From: Parabacteroides sp. AM08-6
GTDB taxonomy: Bacteria; Bacteroidota; Bacteroidia; Bacteroidales; Tannerellaceae
Assembly (NCBI RefSeq): GCF_003473295.1
Contig: NZ_QRMP01000031.1
Location: 15,750-50,420, forward strand
Length of the DNA: 34,671 nucleotides
Reading direction: 5' to 3'
Shown here: piece by piece, positions 25,376-32,564 of the stretch
Numbering within the stretch: position 1 is the stretch's first letter
Layout of the letters: each line of letters opens with the position of its first letter
The notes under the pieces: generated by a model
The model's database searches: none
What the model saw: only the letters and a program-made list of their open reading frames with translations
Told to the model about the DNA's origin: nothing
Made by a program: the position numbers and the translations under genes

Positions 25376-26529
25376 TTTTTATTAGGTATAGTTTGTTCTT
25401 TTAATTTTACAATAGCCAAAGTCGGATTCAGGTCATCATCCATTCCGTCCCGTTGCCGCCAGGCAATCAGGTATTGGCCGTCTTCAGAGATGAATGTGGG
25501 TAGAAAATCTTTGTAGGAGACGCCGACTTTTGAGCCTAAGTTCTCGTCCGGGTTTGTTCCCCAGTATTTGAAATCATCTTCCGAAAATTTGAGAATGACG
25601 CAGTTAGCCTCTTTTGTGGTCCGATTATAAAGCGTAGTACTGGTGGTCATTTGCCTTTTAGCCATATTCGTGACGATTTGGGTGAATACGATATAGTTGT
25701 TGCTTTCTCCGAGGAAGTTTGTAAACGGCATTTTGACAAACAGGTTTTGTTGGAGTTCTTCCATTGATTTATAGCTATACCGGAGCATTTCGTCGGATGC
25801 TAACCGGCCGTAATCTATGTGGTAAGCAGGTTTCATTGTGTACTGCTCCGCATTCACTTGATAGATTGTGTCGTTCGTCTTTCGTTTTAATAGTAATTCA
25901 TCTTTTGCTGCAAAGAAATGACCTTCGCCGGGACAAAACATCGTTTCGAGCGGCTTGACGGAAAATGTATAAGGCACAGTTCCTAATATGCTGTCTTTAT
26001 TAAAAAACTCCAGACAGGTTTTTTCGTCTCCTGTGAAATTGGATTTGAAACCGACGTAATGTTCATTCCCCAGCGGAGATAAATCGAAATAAGTATTGGT
26101 AGGTGCTTTTAGTTGCCCGAGGAATTGCCCTTCGAAAGAAAACCGTTTGATAATGCCGCTTCTGTCGAGTATATGTATCTGGTTGTCTTTTATGCTGACA
26201 TTTATGGCCATGGCTATCTCTTCAGGTCCGGGACCTTCCCGGAAAATTTTGCGGATAAATTTACCGGAGAGGTCGAACAGATTACCGTCTATCAGGAAAT
26301 AGTTCTCAAACATATTGAGCTTATAAATTCCTTTCATCAGAAAAGAATCCGTGGTTTCCAATTGAACAAATTCAACAGATTCGGCAAAATCACGAAGAGG
26401 AACCTCTCGGGGGTGGACGATTTGTCGGCTGATGTTTATTTCTTCAACGTCTGCCTGTTGTTTTTCAGTTGTACAAGCAACCATCAACAAGCCGTATAGT
26501 ATGCCCCCTAAAAGGTGTTTTTTCTTCAT
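25372..26529 (-). CDS. 6-bladed beta-propeller lipoprotein
   Basis: The 385-residue protein begins with a signal peptide ending LLMVAC (Cys19). The mature region starts ISRQIVHPREVPLRDFAESVEFVQLETTDSFL and contains FDLSGKFIRKIFREGPGPEEIAMA, the G-x-GP-E-I/F turn typical of this propeller family. A frame extension upstream to 26559 would bury the signal peptide, so ATG 26529 is chosen. The start lies 13 bp after the stop of the C1 peptidase gene, and its stop overlaps the next propeller gene, making a three-gene operon. Function unknown; a scaffold or substrate-binding role near the peptidase is possible. Confidence 0.88.
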   Translation of the reverse strand: MKKKHLLGGILYGLLMVACTTEKQQADVEEINISRQIVHPREVPLRDFAESVEFVQLETTDSFLMKGIYKLNMFENYFLIDGNLFDLSGKFIRKIFREGPGPEEIAMAINVSIKDNQIHILDRSGIIKRFSFEGQFLGQLKAPTNTYFDLSPLGNEHYVGFKSNFTGDEKTCLEFFNKDSILGTVPYTFSVKPLETMFCPGEGHFFAAKDELLLKRKTNDTIYQVNAEQYTMKPAYHIDYGRLASDEMLRYSYKSMEELQQNLFVKMPFTNFLGESNNYIVFTQIVTNMAKRQMTTSTTLYNRTTKEANCVILKFSEDDFKYWGTNPDENLGSKVGVSYKDFLPTFISEDGQYLIAWRQRDGMDDDLNPTLAIVKLKEQTIPNKK

Positions 26530-26542
26530 GATAACAGTGTTG

Positions 26543-27946
26543 TCAATCTTCGTCCGCAAACATCGGGTCCCAAGCCGGCAGGCGGGTAGGAGTTTGTTTC
26601 AGGACTTCTTTTACTTTATCTGTGATGTATTTTTTGTCGACAACCAGGCGGAACATATACTCGTTGAACCATTGGTCGGTCATAATCAGGTGTCCGCTGT
26701 TTGCGCCCGGTCCCCAACTGTTTTCGACCATCCACTTTTTCGGTTTTCCGTTGGCATCGAGGTCTACGGCCATCAAGGTCATGGCATGGGACGAACCGCT
26801 GCTGAAAGTTTGGATGCGTTGCTTTTTATCCATACCGAACGTTGTGCCCATCAGTGAACCGTAATCGTAGTAGTTGACATCCAGCACGCCCCGGTCGCGG
26901 TCGAAGAATTTGCCCACGTCGCAGGAGAAATACATCATCGTGCTGTCTTTGATGGATGCGATAGCCATCTCTTTGATGTCCTCGACAGGCAGGTTCACGT
27001 ATGTCCAGTTTTGGCCATCGTAAGCATGGCGGTCGTAATCGATTTCATACAATTTGTAGTATTCCCGGCTCGGATCGTTCATCAGCATGACATAATTGTT
27101 TTTCAAGTCCTTGCCGATATATTCGTTGAAGAATGAGAGTGGGGTATATTCTTTTGTTTCGACAGGATTGCCGCCGGCATCCTTGCGGGTCCAGGTAAAT
27201 TTGGCAGGCGGTTCTCCGAGGTTGAGGACCAGCATCCGGTAAATGGTTCCCAGCATTTCCGTCTTTTTCTTTTCCAGGGCTGCCGGTTTGCTTCCTTTGG
27301 CTGCCGCTTCACGAAGTTCCAGACCTTGTTCTTTCAGTTTCAATCCGATAAGGTTTGCCATACGGCTCGTGCTTTCGCTACTGTTTGTCTCGACCATGAC
27401 TTCGGCAGGGACAACTCCATATTTGGTGAGAATGTCCGAAACGCCGGTGAACTGCCCGCCATCACTGAGCGGGTTCTTAAACAGCCATTCCACCATCTTG
27501 TCCTCCATCGGCTTTTCGCGTGTGTCGATAATGCCTTGCAGGAACAGGTTTGCCTTTTCCAGTTGGTCCCAAAAGAAAGAATAGTTTTGTGAAAACTGGA
27601 AATCGCCCATATTGTATTTGGCGATAGCCTGTGCACGGAATACGTTCAAACCTGTAAACAACCAGCAGCGGCCGGATGATTTCTGGTTGGTGATGCCTTT
27701 ACTGTTTACCTTATGGGAAAAATAGGTATCGAAATTATTCTTACTGTCGGTATTGATAGCCAGCTTGTTGATGTCGTTATTGCTGATAGCGTTGTGAATC
27801 GCTTTATCTGCCGGCGTTCCCTGATAAGCCTGTTTAATCTGCTTCAACATTTCTTCAGAAATGCCTCCTCCGGTCTGTTGCTGTCCGTAAGCAGATAACG
27901 ACAGCCCGCATGCCAGAGCTACTATCCATAGGTTGTTTCGTTTCAT
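26543..27946 (-). CDS. Secreted C1-family peptidase, bleomycin hydrolase/PepC-like
   Basis: The 467-residue protein is a papain-fold cysteine aminopeptidase of the bleomycin hydrolase type. The catalytic triad is visible: Cys94 in SSGRCWLFTG, His387 in GSSHAMTLMAV and Asn409 in VENSWGP. Unlike cytosolic PepC it has an N-terminal Sec signal (NNLWIVALACGLSLSAYG), so it probably acts in the periplasm or outside. The C-terminal end ADED lacks the usual final short tail of yeast-type enzymes, so its exact amino- or carboxypeptidase behaviour is uncertain. ATG 27946 is preferred to one at 27988, which would overlap the -7 promoter box at 27972-27979. It is the first gene of an operon with two propeller lipoproteins. 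Confidence 0.92.
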   Translation of the reverse strand: MKRNNLWIVALACGLSLSAYGQQQTGGGISEEMLKQIKQAYQGTPADKAIHNAISNNDINKLAINTDSKNNFDTYFSHKVNSKGITNQKSSGRCWLFTGLNVFRAQAIAKYNMGDFQFSQNYSFFWDQLEKANLFLQGIIDTREKPMEDKMVEWLFKNPLSDGGQFTGVSDILTKYGVVPAEVMVETNSSESTSRMANLIGLKLKEQGLELREAAAKGSKPAALEKKKTEMLGTIYRMLVLNLGEPPAKFTWTRKDAGGNPVETKEYTPLSFFNEYIGKDLKNNYVMLMNDPSREYYKLYEIDYDRHAYDGQNWTYVNLPVEDIKEMAIASIKDSTMMYFSCDVGKFFDRDRGVLDVNYYDYGSLMGTTFGMDKKQRIQTFSSGSSHAMTLMAVDLDANGKPKKWMVENSWGPGANSGHLIMTDQWFNEYMFRLVVDKKYITDKVKEVLKQTPTRLPAWDPMFADED

Positions 27947-27971
27947 GATGTAGAATACATTTAGTTTTTGC

Positions 27972-27979
27972 AAAGATAA
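27972..27979 (-). promoter_or_regulatory. -7 element of the C1 peptidase operon
   Basis: TATCTTTG on the minus strand is an exact TAnnTTTG match, 25 bp upstream of ATG 27946. No clear -33 box is seen. Confidence 0.55.
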
Positions 27980-28013
27980 CATCAACAAAAGGATTTTCCC
28001 TTATCCGTGCAGA

Positions 28014-28072
28014 ATAATTCTCTATCCTTTTTTCTTTCGGGGAATTATTATCCTACATACGCCGGATAGAGT
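28014..28072. other. Interleaved inverted repeats in divergent promoter region
   Basis: Arms occur in the order A-B-A'-B': AATAATTC (28014-28021), CTCTATCC (28021-28028), GAATTATT (28043-28050) and GGATAGAG (28065-28072). Each pair is perfectly complementary, and A and B share one base. In RNA this is an H-type pseudoknot topology; in DNA it could be two overlapping operator palindromes. It lies between the two divergent -7 boxes (27972 and 28168). Confidence 0.65.
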
Positions 28073-28142
28073 CGTTTCTTCTTCCTTTTAGGTTAGAATG
28101 ATAATTATAATTGAAATATATTTTGATAATATTCATGTCTTA

Positions 28143-28175
28143 TTGAATAAAGTTAAAACAATATTGCTATATTTG
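28143..28175 (+). promoter_or_regulatory. Promoter of the DUF2089-Yip1 pair
   Basis: TATATTTG at 28168-28175 is an exact -7 match. A TTG at 28143-28145 lies 22 bp upstream, slightly farther than usual. The ATG at 28208 follows after 32 bp. Confidence 0.6.
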
Positions 28176-28207
28176 CAAAAAGAGTAAACATTTAAATTAA
28201 TAAAAGC

Positions 28208-28492
28208 ATGGAAGAGATAAAGAAACGTTTGCCTTTGCGCTGTCCTGCTTGCGAAGCCCCTTTAAAAGTCGGAAGAATGTTTTGCGAGCAATGTAATACG
28301 GAAGTTTGCGGTAGTTTTGATTTGCCCCTTTTGGCCCGGTTGACGGAAAAGGAACAACAGTTTGTGATTGATTTCATTAAATCCAGCGGAAGCTTGAAAG
28401 ATATGGCGAAAAATATAGGCGTCAGTTATCCGACTGTACGTAATATTTTAGACGATTTGATTGGAAAACTAAATAAAATGGAAGAGTTATGA
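28208..28492 (+). CDS. DUF2089-type zinc-ribbon/HTH protein
   Basis: The 94-residue protein has an N-terminal zinc ribbon with Cys12, Cys15, Cys26 and Cys29 (CPAC...CEQC) plus Cys34. A C-terminal helix-turn-helix follows (LTEKEQQFVIDFIKSSGSLKDMAKNIGVSYPTVRNILDDL, about residues 46-85). This arrangement matches the DUF2089 family, which is predicted to bind DNA as a small regulator. Its stop overlaps the start of the membrane-protein gene by four bases (ATGA). The pair resembles a sensor-regulator or regulator-anchor module. The direct target is unknown; autoregulation from the promoter at 28143-28175 is an inference. Confidence 0.9.
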   Translation: MEEIKKRLPLRCPACEAPLKVGRMFCEQCNTEVCGSFDLPLLARLTEKEQQFVIDFIKSSGSLKDMAKNIGVSYPTVRNILDDLIGKLNKMEEL

Positions 28493-29076
28493 AAACATTT
28501 AATTTGAATCTTGTGCTTAATCCGTTTGAACGGATTGCCGGTTTTCAGGCATTGGGGTGGGGGCTTTTAGGGATGGCTGTTTCCACTGTCATTTGTTATC
28601 TTTCGGGATGGCATTATCATGGATTGCTGCATTTTGGTCCGGCTCCCAATCCTGCTTGGTGGTGTTATGCCATTGAACATTTGGTCGTTTGGATTGTTCC
28701 GGCTGTGTTGTTTTATCTGGGAGGGTTGATATTATCTCGCTCCAAAATAAGGGTGATTGATGTGCTGGGGACAGTTGCTTTTGCCCAGCTGCCTCTCATT
28801 TTGATGAATTTGTTTAACCTGCTGCCTCCCATCCAGAATATGACAAAGGTGGATATGAATATACCGCCGGCTGAACTTCTTGCCCAACCCGGTTTTCTGG
28901 TCGGTGTATGGTTGTCATTGATAGGGGTGGTATTTTTGGTCTGGGCCTTGGTCTGGATGTTTAATGCGTTGAAGGTGTCTTGTAATCTGAAAGGTTATCC
29001 ATTGGGGATACTTTATTGTATTGCTGTATTTGGAGGGGATGTGCTTTGTCGTTACCTGATTCGTTTGTGTTATTGA
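28489..29076 (+). CDS. Yip1-like integral membrane protein
   Basis: The 195-residue protein has about five hydrophobic segments (for example FQALGWGLLGMAVSTVICYLSGW, HLVVWIVPAVLFYLGGLIL, LGTVAFAQLPLILMNLFNLLP, GVWLSLIGVVFLVWALVWMF, ILYCIAVFGGDVLC). The N-terminal start KTFNLNLVLNPFERIAGFQA and the FAQLP motif at the third helix are typical of bacterial YIP1-domain proteins. Function unknown. It is translationally coupled to the DUF2089 gene, which suggests that the membrane protein and the regulator act together, perhaps in sensing envelope state. Confidence 0.83.
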   Translation: MKTFNLNLVLNPFERIAGFQALGWGLLGMAVSTVICYLSGWHYHGLLHFGPAPNPAWWCYAIEHLVVWIVPAVLFYLGGLILSRSKIRVIDVLGTVAFAQLPLILMNLFNLLPPIQNMTKVDMNIPPAELLAQPGFLVGVWLSLIGVVFLVWALVWMFNALKVSCNLKGYPLGILYCIAVFGGDVLCRYLIRLCY

Positions 29077-29117
29077 TGGGAGAAAGATGTATTATATTCG
29101 GAAAGGCTTAAAAGTAT

Positions 29118-29155
29118 AATCCGTAAATTACTCCGATATGGGTAATTTACGGATT
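29118..29155. terminator. Long perfect hairpin between convergent genes
   Basis: A 14-bp perfect stem, AATCCGTAAATTAC (29118-29131) with GTAATTTACGGATT (29142-29155), encloses a 10-nt loop. No proper U-run follows on the plus strand, and only ATACTTTT on the minus strand. It probably ends the five-gene minus-strand operon, and may protect 3' ends in both directions. Confidence 0.7.
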
Positions 29156-29173
29156 GTTGGAATATCTTTCGTA

Positions 29174-30325
29174 CTACTTTTTAGCCAGGAATTTCTTGCT
29201 CAGCCATCTTCTTACCGGTTCGTCGTACAGTTTCAAACAGAGATAAGCTACGATGATACTGCCGATATAAACGCACAATACCACAGGCCAGGTCTCTCCT
29301 AAAGTGTAAAGTTGCTTCTCAATCAACCAGGCATAAAACAGGTACATAAACGGATAATGGATGATGTAAAGCGGGAAAGAGATGTCACCCAGGAACTTGC
29401 ATATCTTTGTCGAATTCTTGTCGGTGGTGCTTCCCGATGCTCCCAGCCAGATAAGGATGGGAAAAACAATGATGACGCAGAACATTTCAAAAAGGCCATT
29501 CATGCTAACCGGTTCCGTCCCTTCCAGATAGGGTACTGAGAACAGGGCCAGTAATACAGCCGAACAAATCCAGAATGCGCCTCTCACCTTCATTGGTTTG
29601 AAGATGCGGGATAAGAACATACCCATCGTGAACGGGAAGAGCATTCGCATTAATCCGCCTATAAAGTTTACGCTGTCCAGAGTCCAGCCTACGCCGATGT
29701 TTCCGTATCCGGAGATGTCGAGGGTAGCGAACGCAGTCAGTCCGGCTCCCAGCAAAATAACGAGTACGCCCAGTGCTTTAGTCGACAGGCGACGAATAAA
29801 CAAGGCATAAAGGATATTGCCGATATATTCGAAAAATAGTGACCAACTGGGACCGTTCAGCGGAAACATTTCGCCGTTCCCTCTGACTTCGTAACCGGCA
29901 CCCGGTATGGCTGGAATAAAAAACAGGGAACAGAGTACAGACAGCATAATCATGGAAGTGGCGACATGTGTCCCGTCCCATTGTACACGTCCTTGAATGC
30001 AGAAGGTGATGACGCCCAGAACCACGCCCATAATTACCATCGGATGAAGGCGAATCAAACGGCGTTTGAAGAAATCTTTCATAGTCAGATTCTTCGACCA
30101 GCGGTCGTCGTAAGCATAGCCGATAACGAAACCGGACAGGATAAAGAAGAAATCCACTGCCAGATAGCCATGGTTGATATTATCGATGGTACCTCCTCCG
30201 GCAAAAGCATAGCCTTCGAACACATGATACCATACGACCAAAAGGGCCGCGACTCCTCTTAATCCGTCGAGAAGGTCGTAATGGGGTTTAGAGTCTGCAA
30301 ATGTAGCAGAAGTGAATTTTAGCAT
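29174..30325 (-). CDS. Acyltransferase 3 family membrane protein
   Basis: This 383-residue polytopic protein has about ten hydrophobic segments. The N-terminal stretch YDLLDGLRGVAALLVVWYHVF has the Arg and His of the acyltransferase 3 (OafA/NolL-like) motif. DFFFILSGFVIGYAYDDRW and FKRRLIRLHPM follow, also typical. Proteins of this family O-acetylate or O-acylate surface glycans or other membrane-associated sugars; the acceptor is unknown here. It is the last gene of a minus-strand run, 16 bp after the serine hydrolase gene. Confidence 0.92.
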   Translation of the reverse strand: MLKFTSATFADSKPHYDLLDGLRGVAALLVVWYHVFEGYAFAGGGTIDNINHGYLAVDFFFILSGFVIGYAYDDRWSKNLTMKDFFKRRLIRLHPMVIMGVVLGVITFCIQGRVQWDGTHVATSMIMLSVLCSLFFIPAIPGAGYEVRGNGEMFPLNGPSWSLFFEYIGNILYALFIRRLSTKALGVLVILLGAGLTAFATLDISGYGNIGVGWTLDSVNFIGGLMRMLFPFTMGMFLSRIFKPMKVRGAFWICSAVLLALFSVPYLEGTEPVSMNGLFEMFCVIIVFPILIWLGASGSTTDKNSTKICKFLGDISFPLYIIHYPFMYLFYAWLIEKQLYTLGETWPVVLCVYIGSIIVAYLCLKLYDEPVRRWLSKKFLAKK

Positions 30326-30341
30326 GATATAAATTTATAAT

Positions 30342-31499
30342 TTAGATTGTTGTTGTTTGCTGTATCATTTCTATCGCCGTCTCCAGCCAAGTATCTATGT
30401 CATCCGGATAATGCTGGGGTGTACGCATCTCGCTGCGTTTGTGGCCGAGGCGAACGACTACGGCATTCAGGTCGGGGATGATGAAGACGTATTGCCCCAG
30501 GATACCACGCATATAGGGAATCTCCATGCCCTTGTAGGTGAGATGCCAGAACTGGAATCCGTAACAGTGGTTTGTTTCGTTGTATTCTTTGAAGAGCAGG
30601 CTTGTATCGGGAGTAGTTGCTTCCTCCAGGTAAGAGCCGGAGATAAGCTGCTTGCCGTTCCAGTTGCCTTTGTTAAGGAGCAGTTGTCCGAAGCGGGCAA
30701 AATCGCGGGCATTGCTGTTGAAGCAGCAGTAGGCTTTTTCGATGCCGTCTTTTTTGTCGAGGCTCCATAAGGCGTCTTCTTCCGCATTCATCGGAGTCCA
30801 TAGCTTGCGGGAAACATACGAACTGATGTTTTCTCCGGTTGCTTTCTCTACGATAAAAGCCAATAGTTGTGTTACACCACTCTGGTAGATAAAGTTGACA
30901 CCTGGCTCTTCAATTTCTTTCATGCCGAATGCAATCTTTTGCAAATCGTTGCCATAATACAGTTTGGTCGTAGGAGAGAAGGGGGATGAATACGCTTCGT
31001 TGAAATCCACTCCGGCACTCATGGTAAGCAAATGGCGGAGCGTTAACGGTTTTCCGTTGTATCCCTGAAACTCCGGATAGAAGTCGCTGACCGGCTGGTC
31101 GACGTTTTTTATGAAACCATCATCGATAGCACAGCCGATTGCCAACGATACGATGCTTTTCGCCATCGAGAAGGAATTGCTGTGCGACTGTGGAGAGTAA
31201 TCTTCCCAGTATTGCTCGAAAAGGAGCGCGCTGTCCTTGATTATGACATAAGCGACTGTCCCTAATTCCTCAAAAACAGGCAGATTTTTTTCCGGGATGG
31301 AAAGTGTGTTGTAGGCTTCCGACAATTGCCAGGGTTGAGGATTGCCGGCTTTCACCGTGCGGTTCTCAAAGATAGGATACTGGTCAATTTTCGGGAGCAG
31401 GTGCGTCAGCGCCTGGCGTAAATAATAATTAGAGGGCAATACCAGATAGCCGCCTATACAACCTATAAACAAAAGTATTGCCCATCCAACTTTCTTCAT
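30342..31499 (-). CDS. Serine hydrolase, beta-lactamase/class C-like
   Basis: The 385-residue protein has an N-terminal hydrophobic segment (VGWAILLFIGCIGGYLVLP), probably a membrane anchor. The SxxK motif SMAK places nucleophile Ser111 and Lys114. The second motif is likely Tyr-x-Ser in IYQSGVTQLL. GYNGKPLTLRHLLTMSAGVDFNE is typical of the beta-lactamase/AmpC-like esterase and D,D-peptidase family (PF00144). Activity could be an esterase or peptidase rather than a beta-lactamase. Its ATG directly follows the stop of the carbonic-anhydrase-like gene (TAAATG), so they are co-transcribed. The adjoining acyltransferase suggests, without proof, a shared acyl-ester substrate. Confidence 0.9.
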   Translation of the reverse strand: MKKVGWAILLFIGCIGGYLVLPSNYYLRQALTHLLPKIDQYPIFENRTVKAGNPQPWQLSEAYNTLSIPEKNLPVFEELGTVAYVIIKDSALLFEQYWEDYSPQSHSNSFSMAKSIVSLAIGCAIDDGFIKNVDQPVSDFYPEFQGYNGKPLTLRHLLTMSAGVDFNEAYSSPFSPTTKLYYGNDLQKIAFGMKEIEEPGVNFIYQSGVTQLLAFIVEKATGENISSYVSRKLWTPMNAEEDALWSLDKKDGIEKAYCCFNSNARDFARFGQLLLNKGNWNGKQLISGSYLEEATTPDTSLLFKEYNETNHCYGFQFWHLTYKGMEIPYMRGILGQYVFIIPDLNAVVVRLGHKRSEMRTPQHYPDDIDTWLETAIEMIQQTTTI

Positions 31500-32024
31500 T
31501 TATTCGGAGTCTTCTTTATACCAACTGGAATACATGTGGTAGTTTTTCGCAATTTTCTGATTAATCTCTTTCGCCTGTTCCGGGTCTACCTTTTTTACGA
31601 ATTTGGCAGGTACGCCGGCATAAATGCTACCGGGTTCGACGATTGTTTTACTTAATACCACTGAGCCGGCCGCAACGATAGCACCTTCGCCAATCACTGC
31701 ATGGTCGAGCACTACCGAGCCCATGCCAATCAATGCTCCGTTGCAAATTTTTGCCCCGTGGATTGTGACGTTATGGCCGACGGATACATCATCGCCGATT
31801 TCAATGGTCGACTTTTCGTAAAGCGTATGCAGAACGGAGCCGTCCTGAATATTGACGCCATTCCCGATACGGATGGAATTTACGTCACCGCGCAGTACCG
31901 TACCGAACCAGATACTGCAACCTTCGCCTATTTCCACGTCGCCGATGATGGTGGCGTTGTCGGCCAGAAAAGTGTCTTTACCAATCTTAGGAGTAAAGCC
32001 ACGAACAGATTTAATTAAAGCCAT
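31500..32024 (-). CDS. Gamma-carbonic anhydrase family hexapeptide protein
   Basis: This 174-residue cytoplasmic protein is a left-handed beta-helix of hexapeptide repeats (IGDVEIGEGCSIWFGTVLRGDVNSIRIGNGVNIQDGSVLH), with His residues in SVGHNVTIHGAKI that match the gamma-CA zinc-binding positions. A C-terminal helix is present. The family includes YrdA, PaaY and CaiE. Many members lack proven carbonic anhydrase activity, so the catalytic call is tentative. It sits 7 bp after the GNAT gene and directly before the serine hydrolase gene. Confidence 0.94.
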   Translation of the reverse strand: MALIKSVRGFTPKIGKDTFLADNATIIGDVEIGEGCSIWFGTVLRGDVNSIRIGNGVNIQDGSVLHTLYEKSTIEIGDDVSVGHNVTIHGAKICNGALIGMGSVVLDHAVIGEGAIVAAGSVVLSKTIVEPGSIYAGVPAKFVKKVDPEQAKEINQKIAKNYHMYSSWYKEDSE

Positions 32025-32031
32025 CTTGATA

Positions 32032-32529
32032 TTAATATAATTTCTGATACATTTTTAATGTTAATTTTTTGCCGAACTTTTCGGCTACGTCTTTTATTTC
32101 AGCACAACAGCTATATCCGCACTTTTCGAACAACCGGATGCTCGCTTCGTTTTCCCCGTCGATAAGAGCCATCGCATTGCTGAAACCATTTTCAGTGATA
32201 TACGATTCCAACAAGGTCAACGCTTCCCGTCCGCTTCCTTTATGCAGGCAGTCGTGACGCAGATAGACCGTTACTTCTACCGATATACGGAAGGCCGGCT
32301 TTTCTTTGAAACGGGCGAAATAGCAAAAGCCCAACTTTTCATTTTCCTCATTCAGAATAAGGAATGAGCGATACAACGGGTCGCCAACCGGAACAATCGC
32401 TTTTAGCTCTGTCAATGAAACCGGGTCTATAAAATAGACGACAGTTGTATGACGCGTATAGTAGTCATATATCTCCTTTACGAAAGGAAGATCAGCTTCT
32501 GTCAGTTCACTTAGTTTTATCTTGCTCAT
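32032..32529 (-). CDS. GNAT family N-acetyltransferase
   Basis: The 165-residue protein has a single GNAT domain of the phosphinothricin-acetyltransferase-like type. It starts IKLSELTEADLPFVKEIYDYYTRHTTVVYF. The acetyl-CoA site is VTVYLRHDCLHKGSGREALTLLESY, and the C-terminal strand is ALIDGENEASIRLFEKCGY. Acceptor unknown. Gap to the aminopeptidase P gene upstream is 35 bp, so it is likely in the same transcript. Confidence 0.93.
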   Translation of the reverse strand: MSKIKLSELTEADLPFVKEIYDYYTRHTTVVYFIDPVSLTELKAIVPVGDPLYRSFLILNEENEKLGFCYFARFKEKPAFRISVEVTVYLRHDCLHKGSGREALTLLESYITENGFSNAMALIDGENEASIRLFEKCGYSCCAEIKDVAEKFGKKLTLKMYQKLY

Positions 32530-32564
32530 TCAGGGTTGCAACTACTTGTTATGTTCTATATTAT

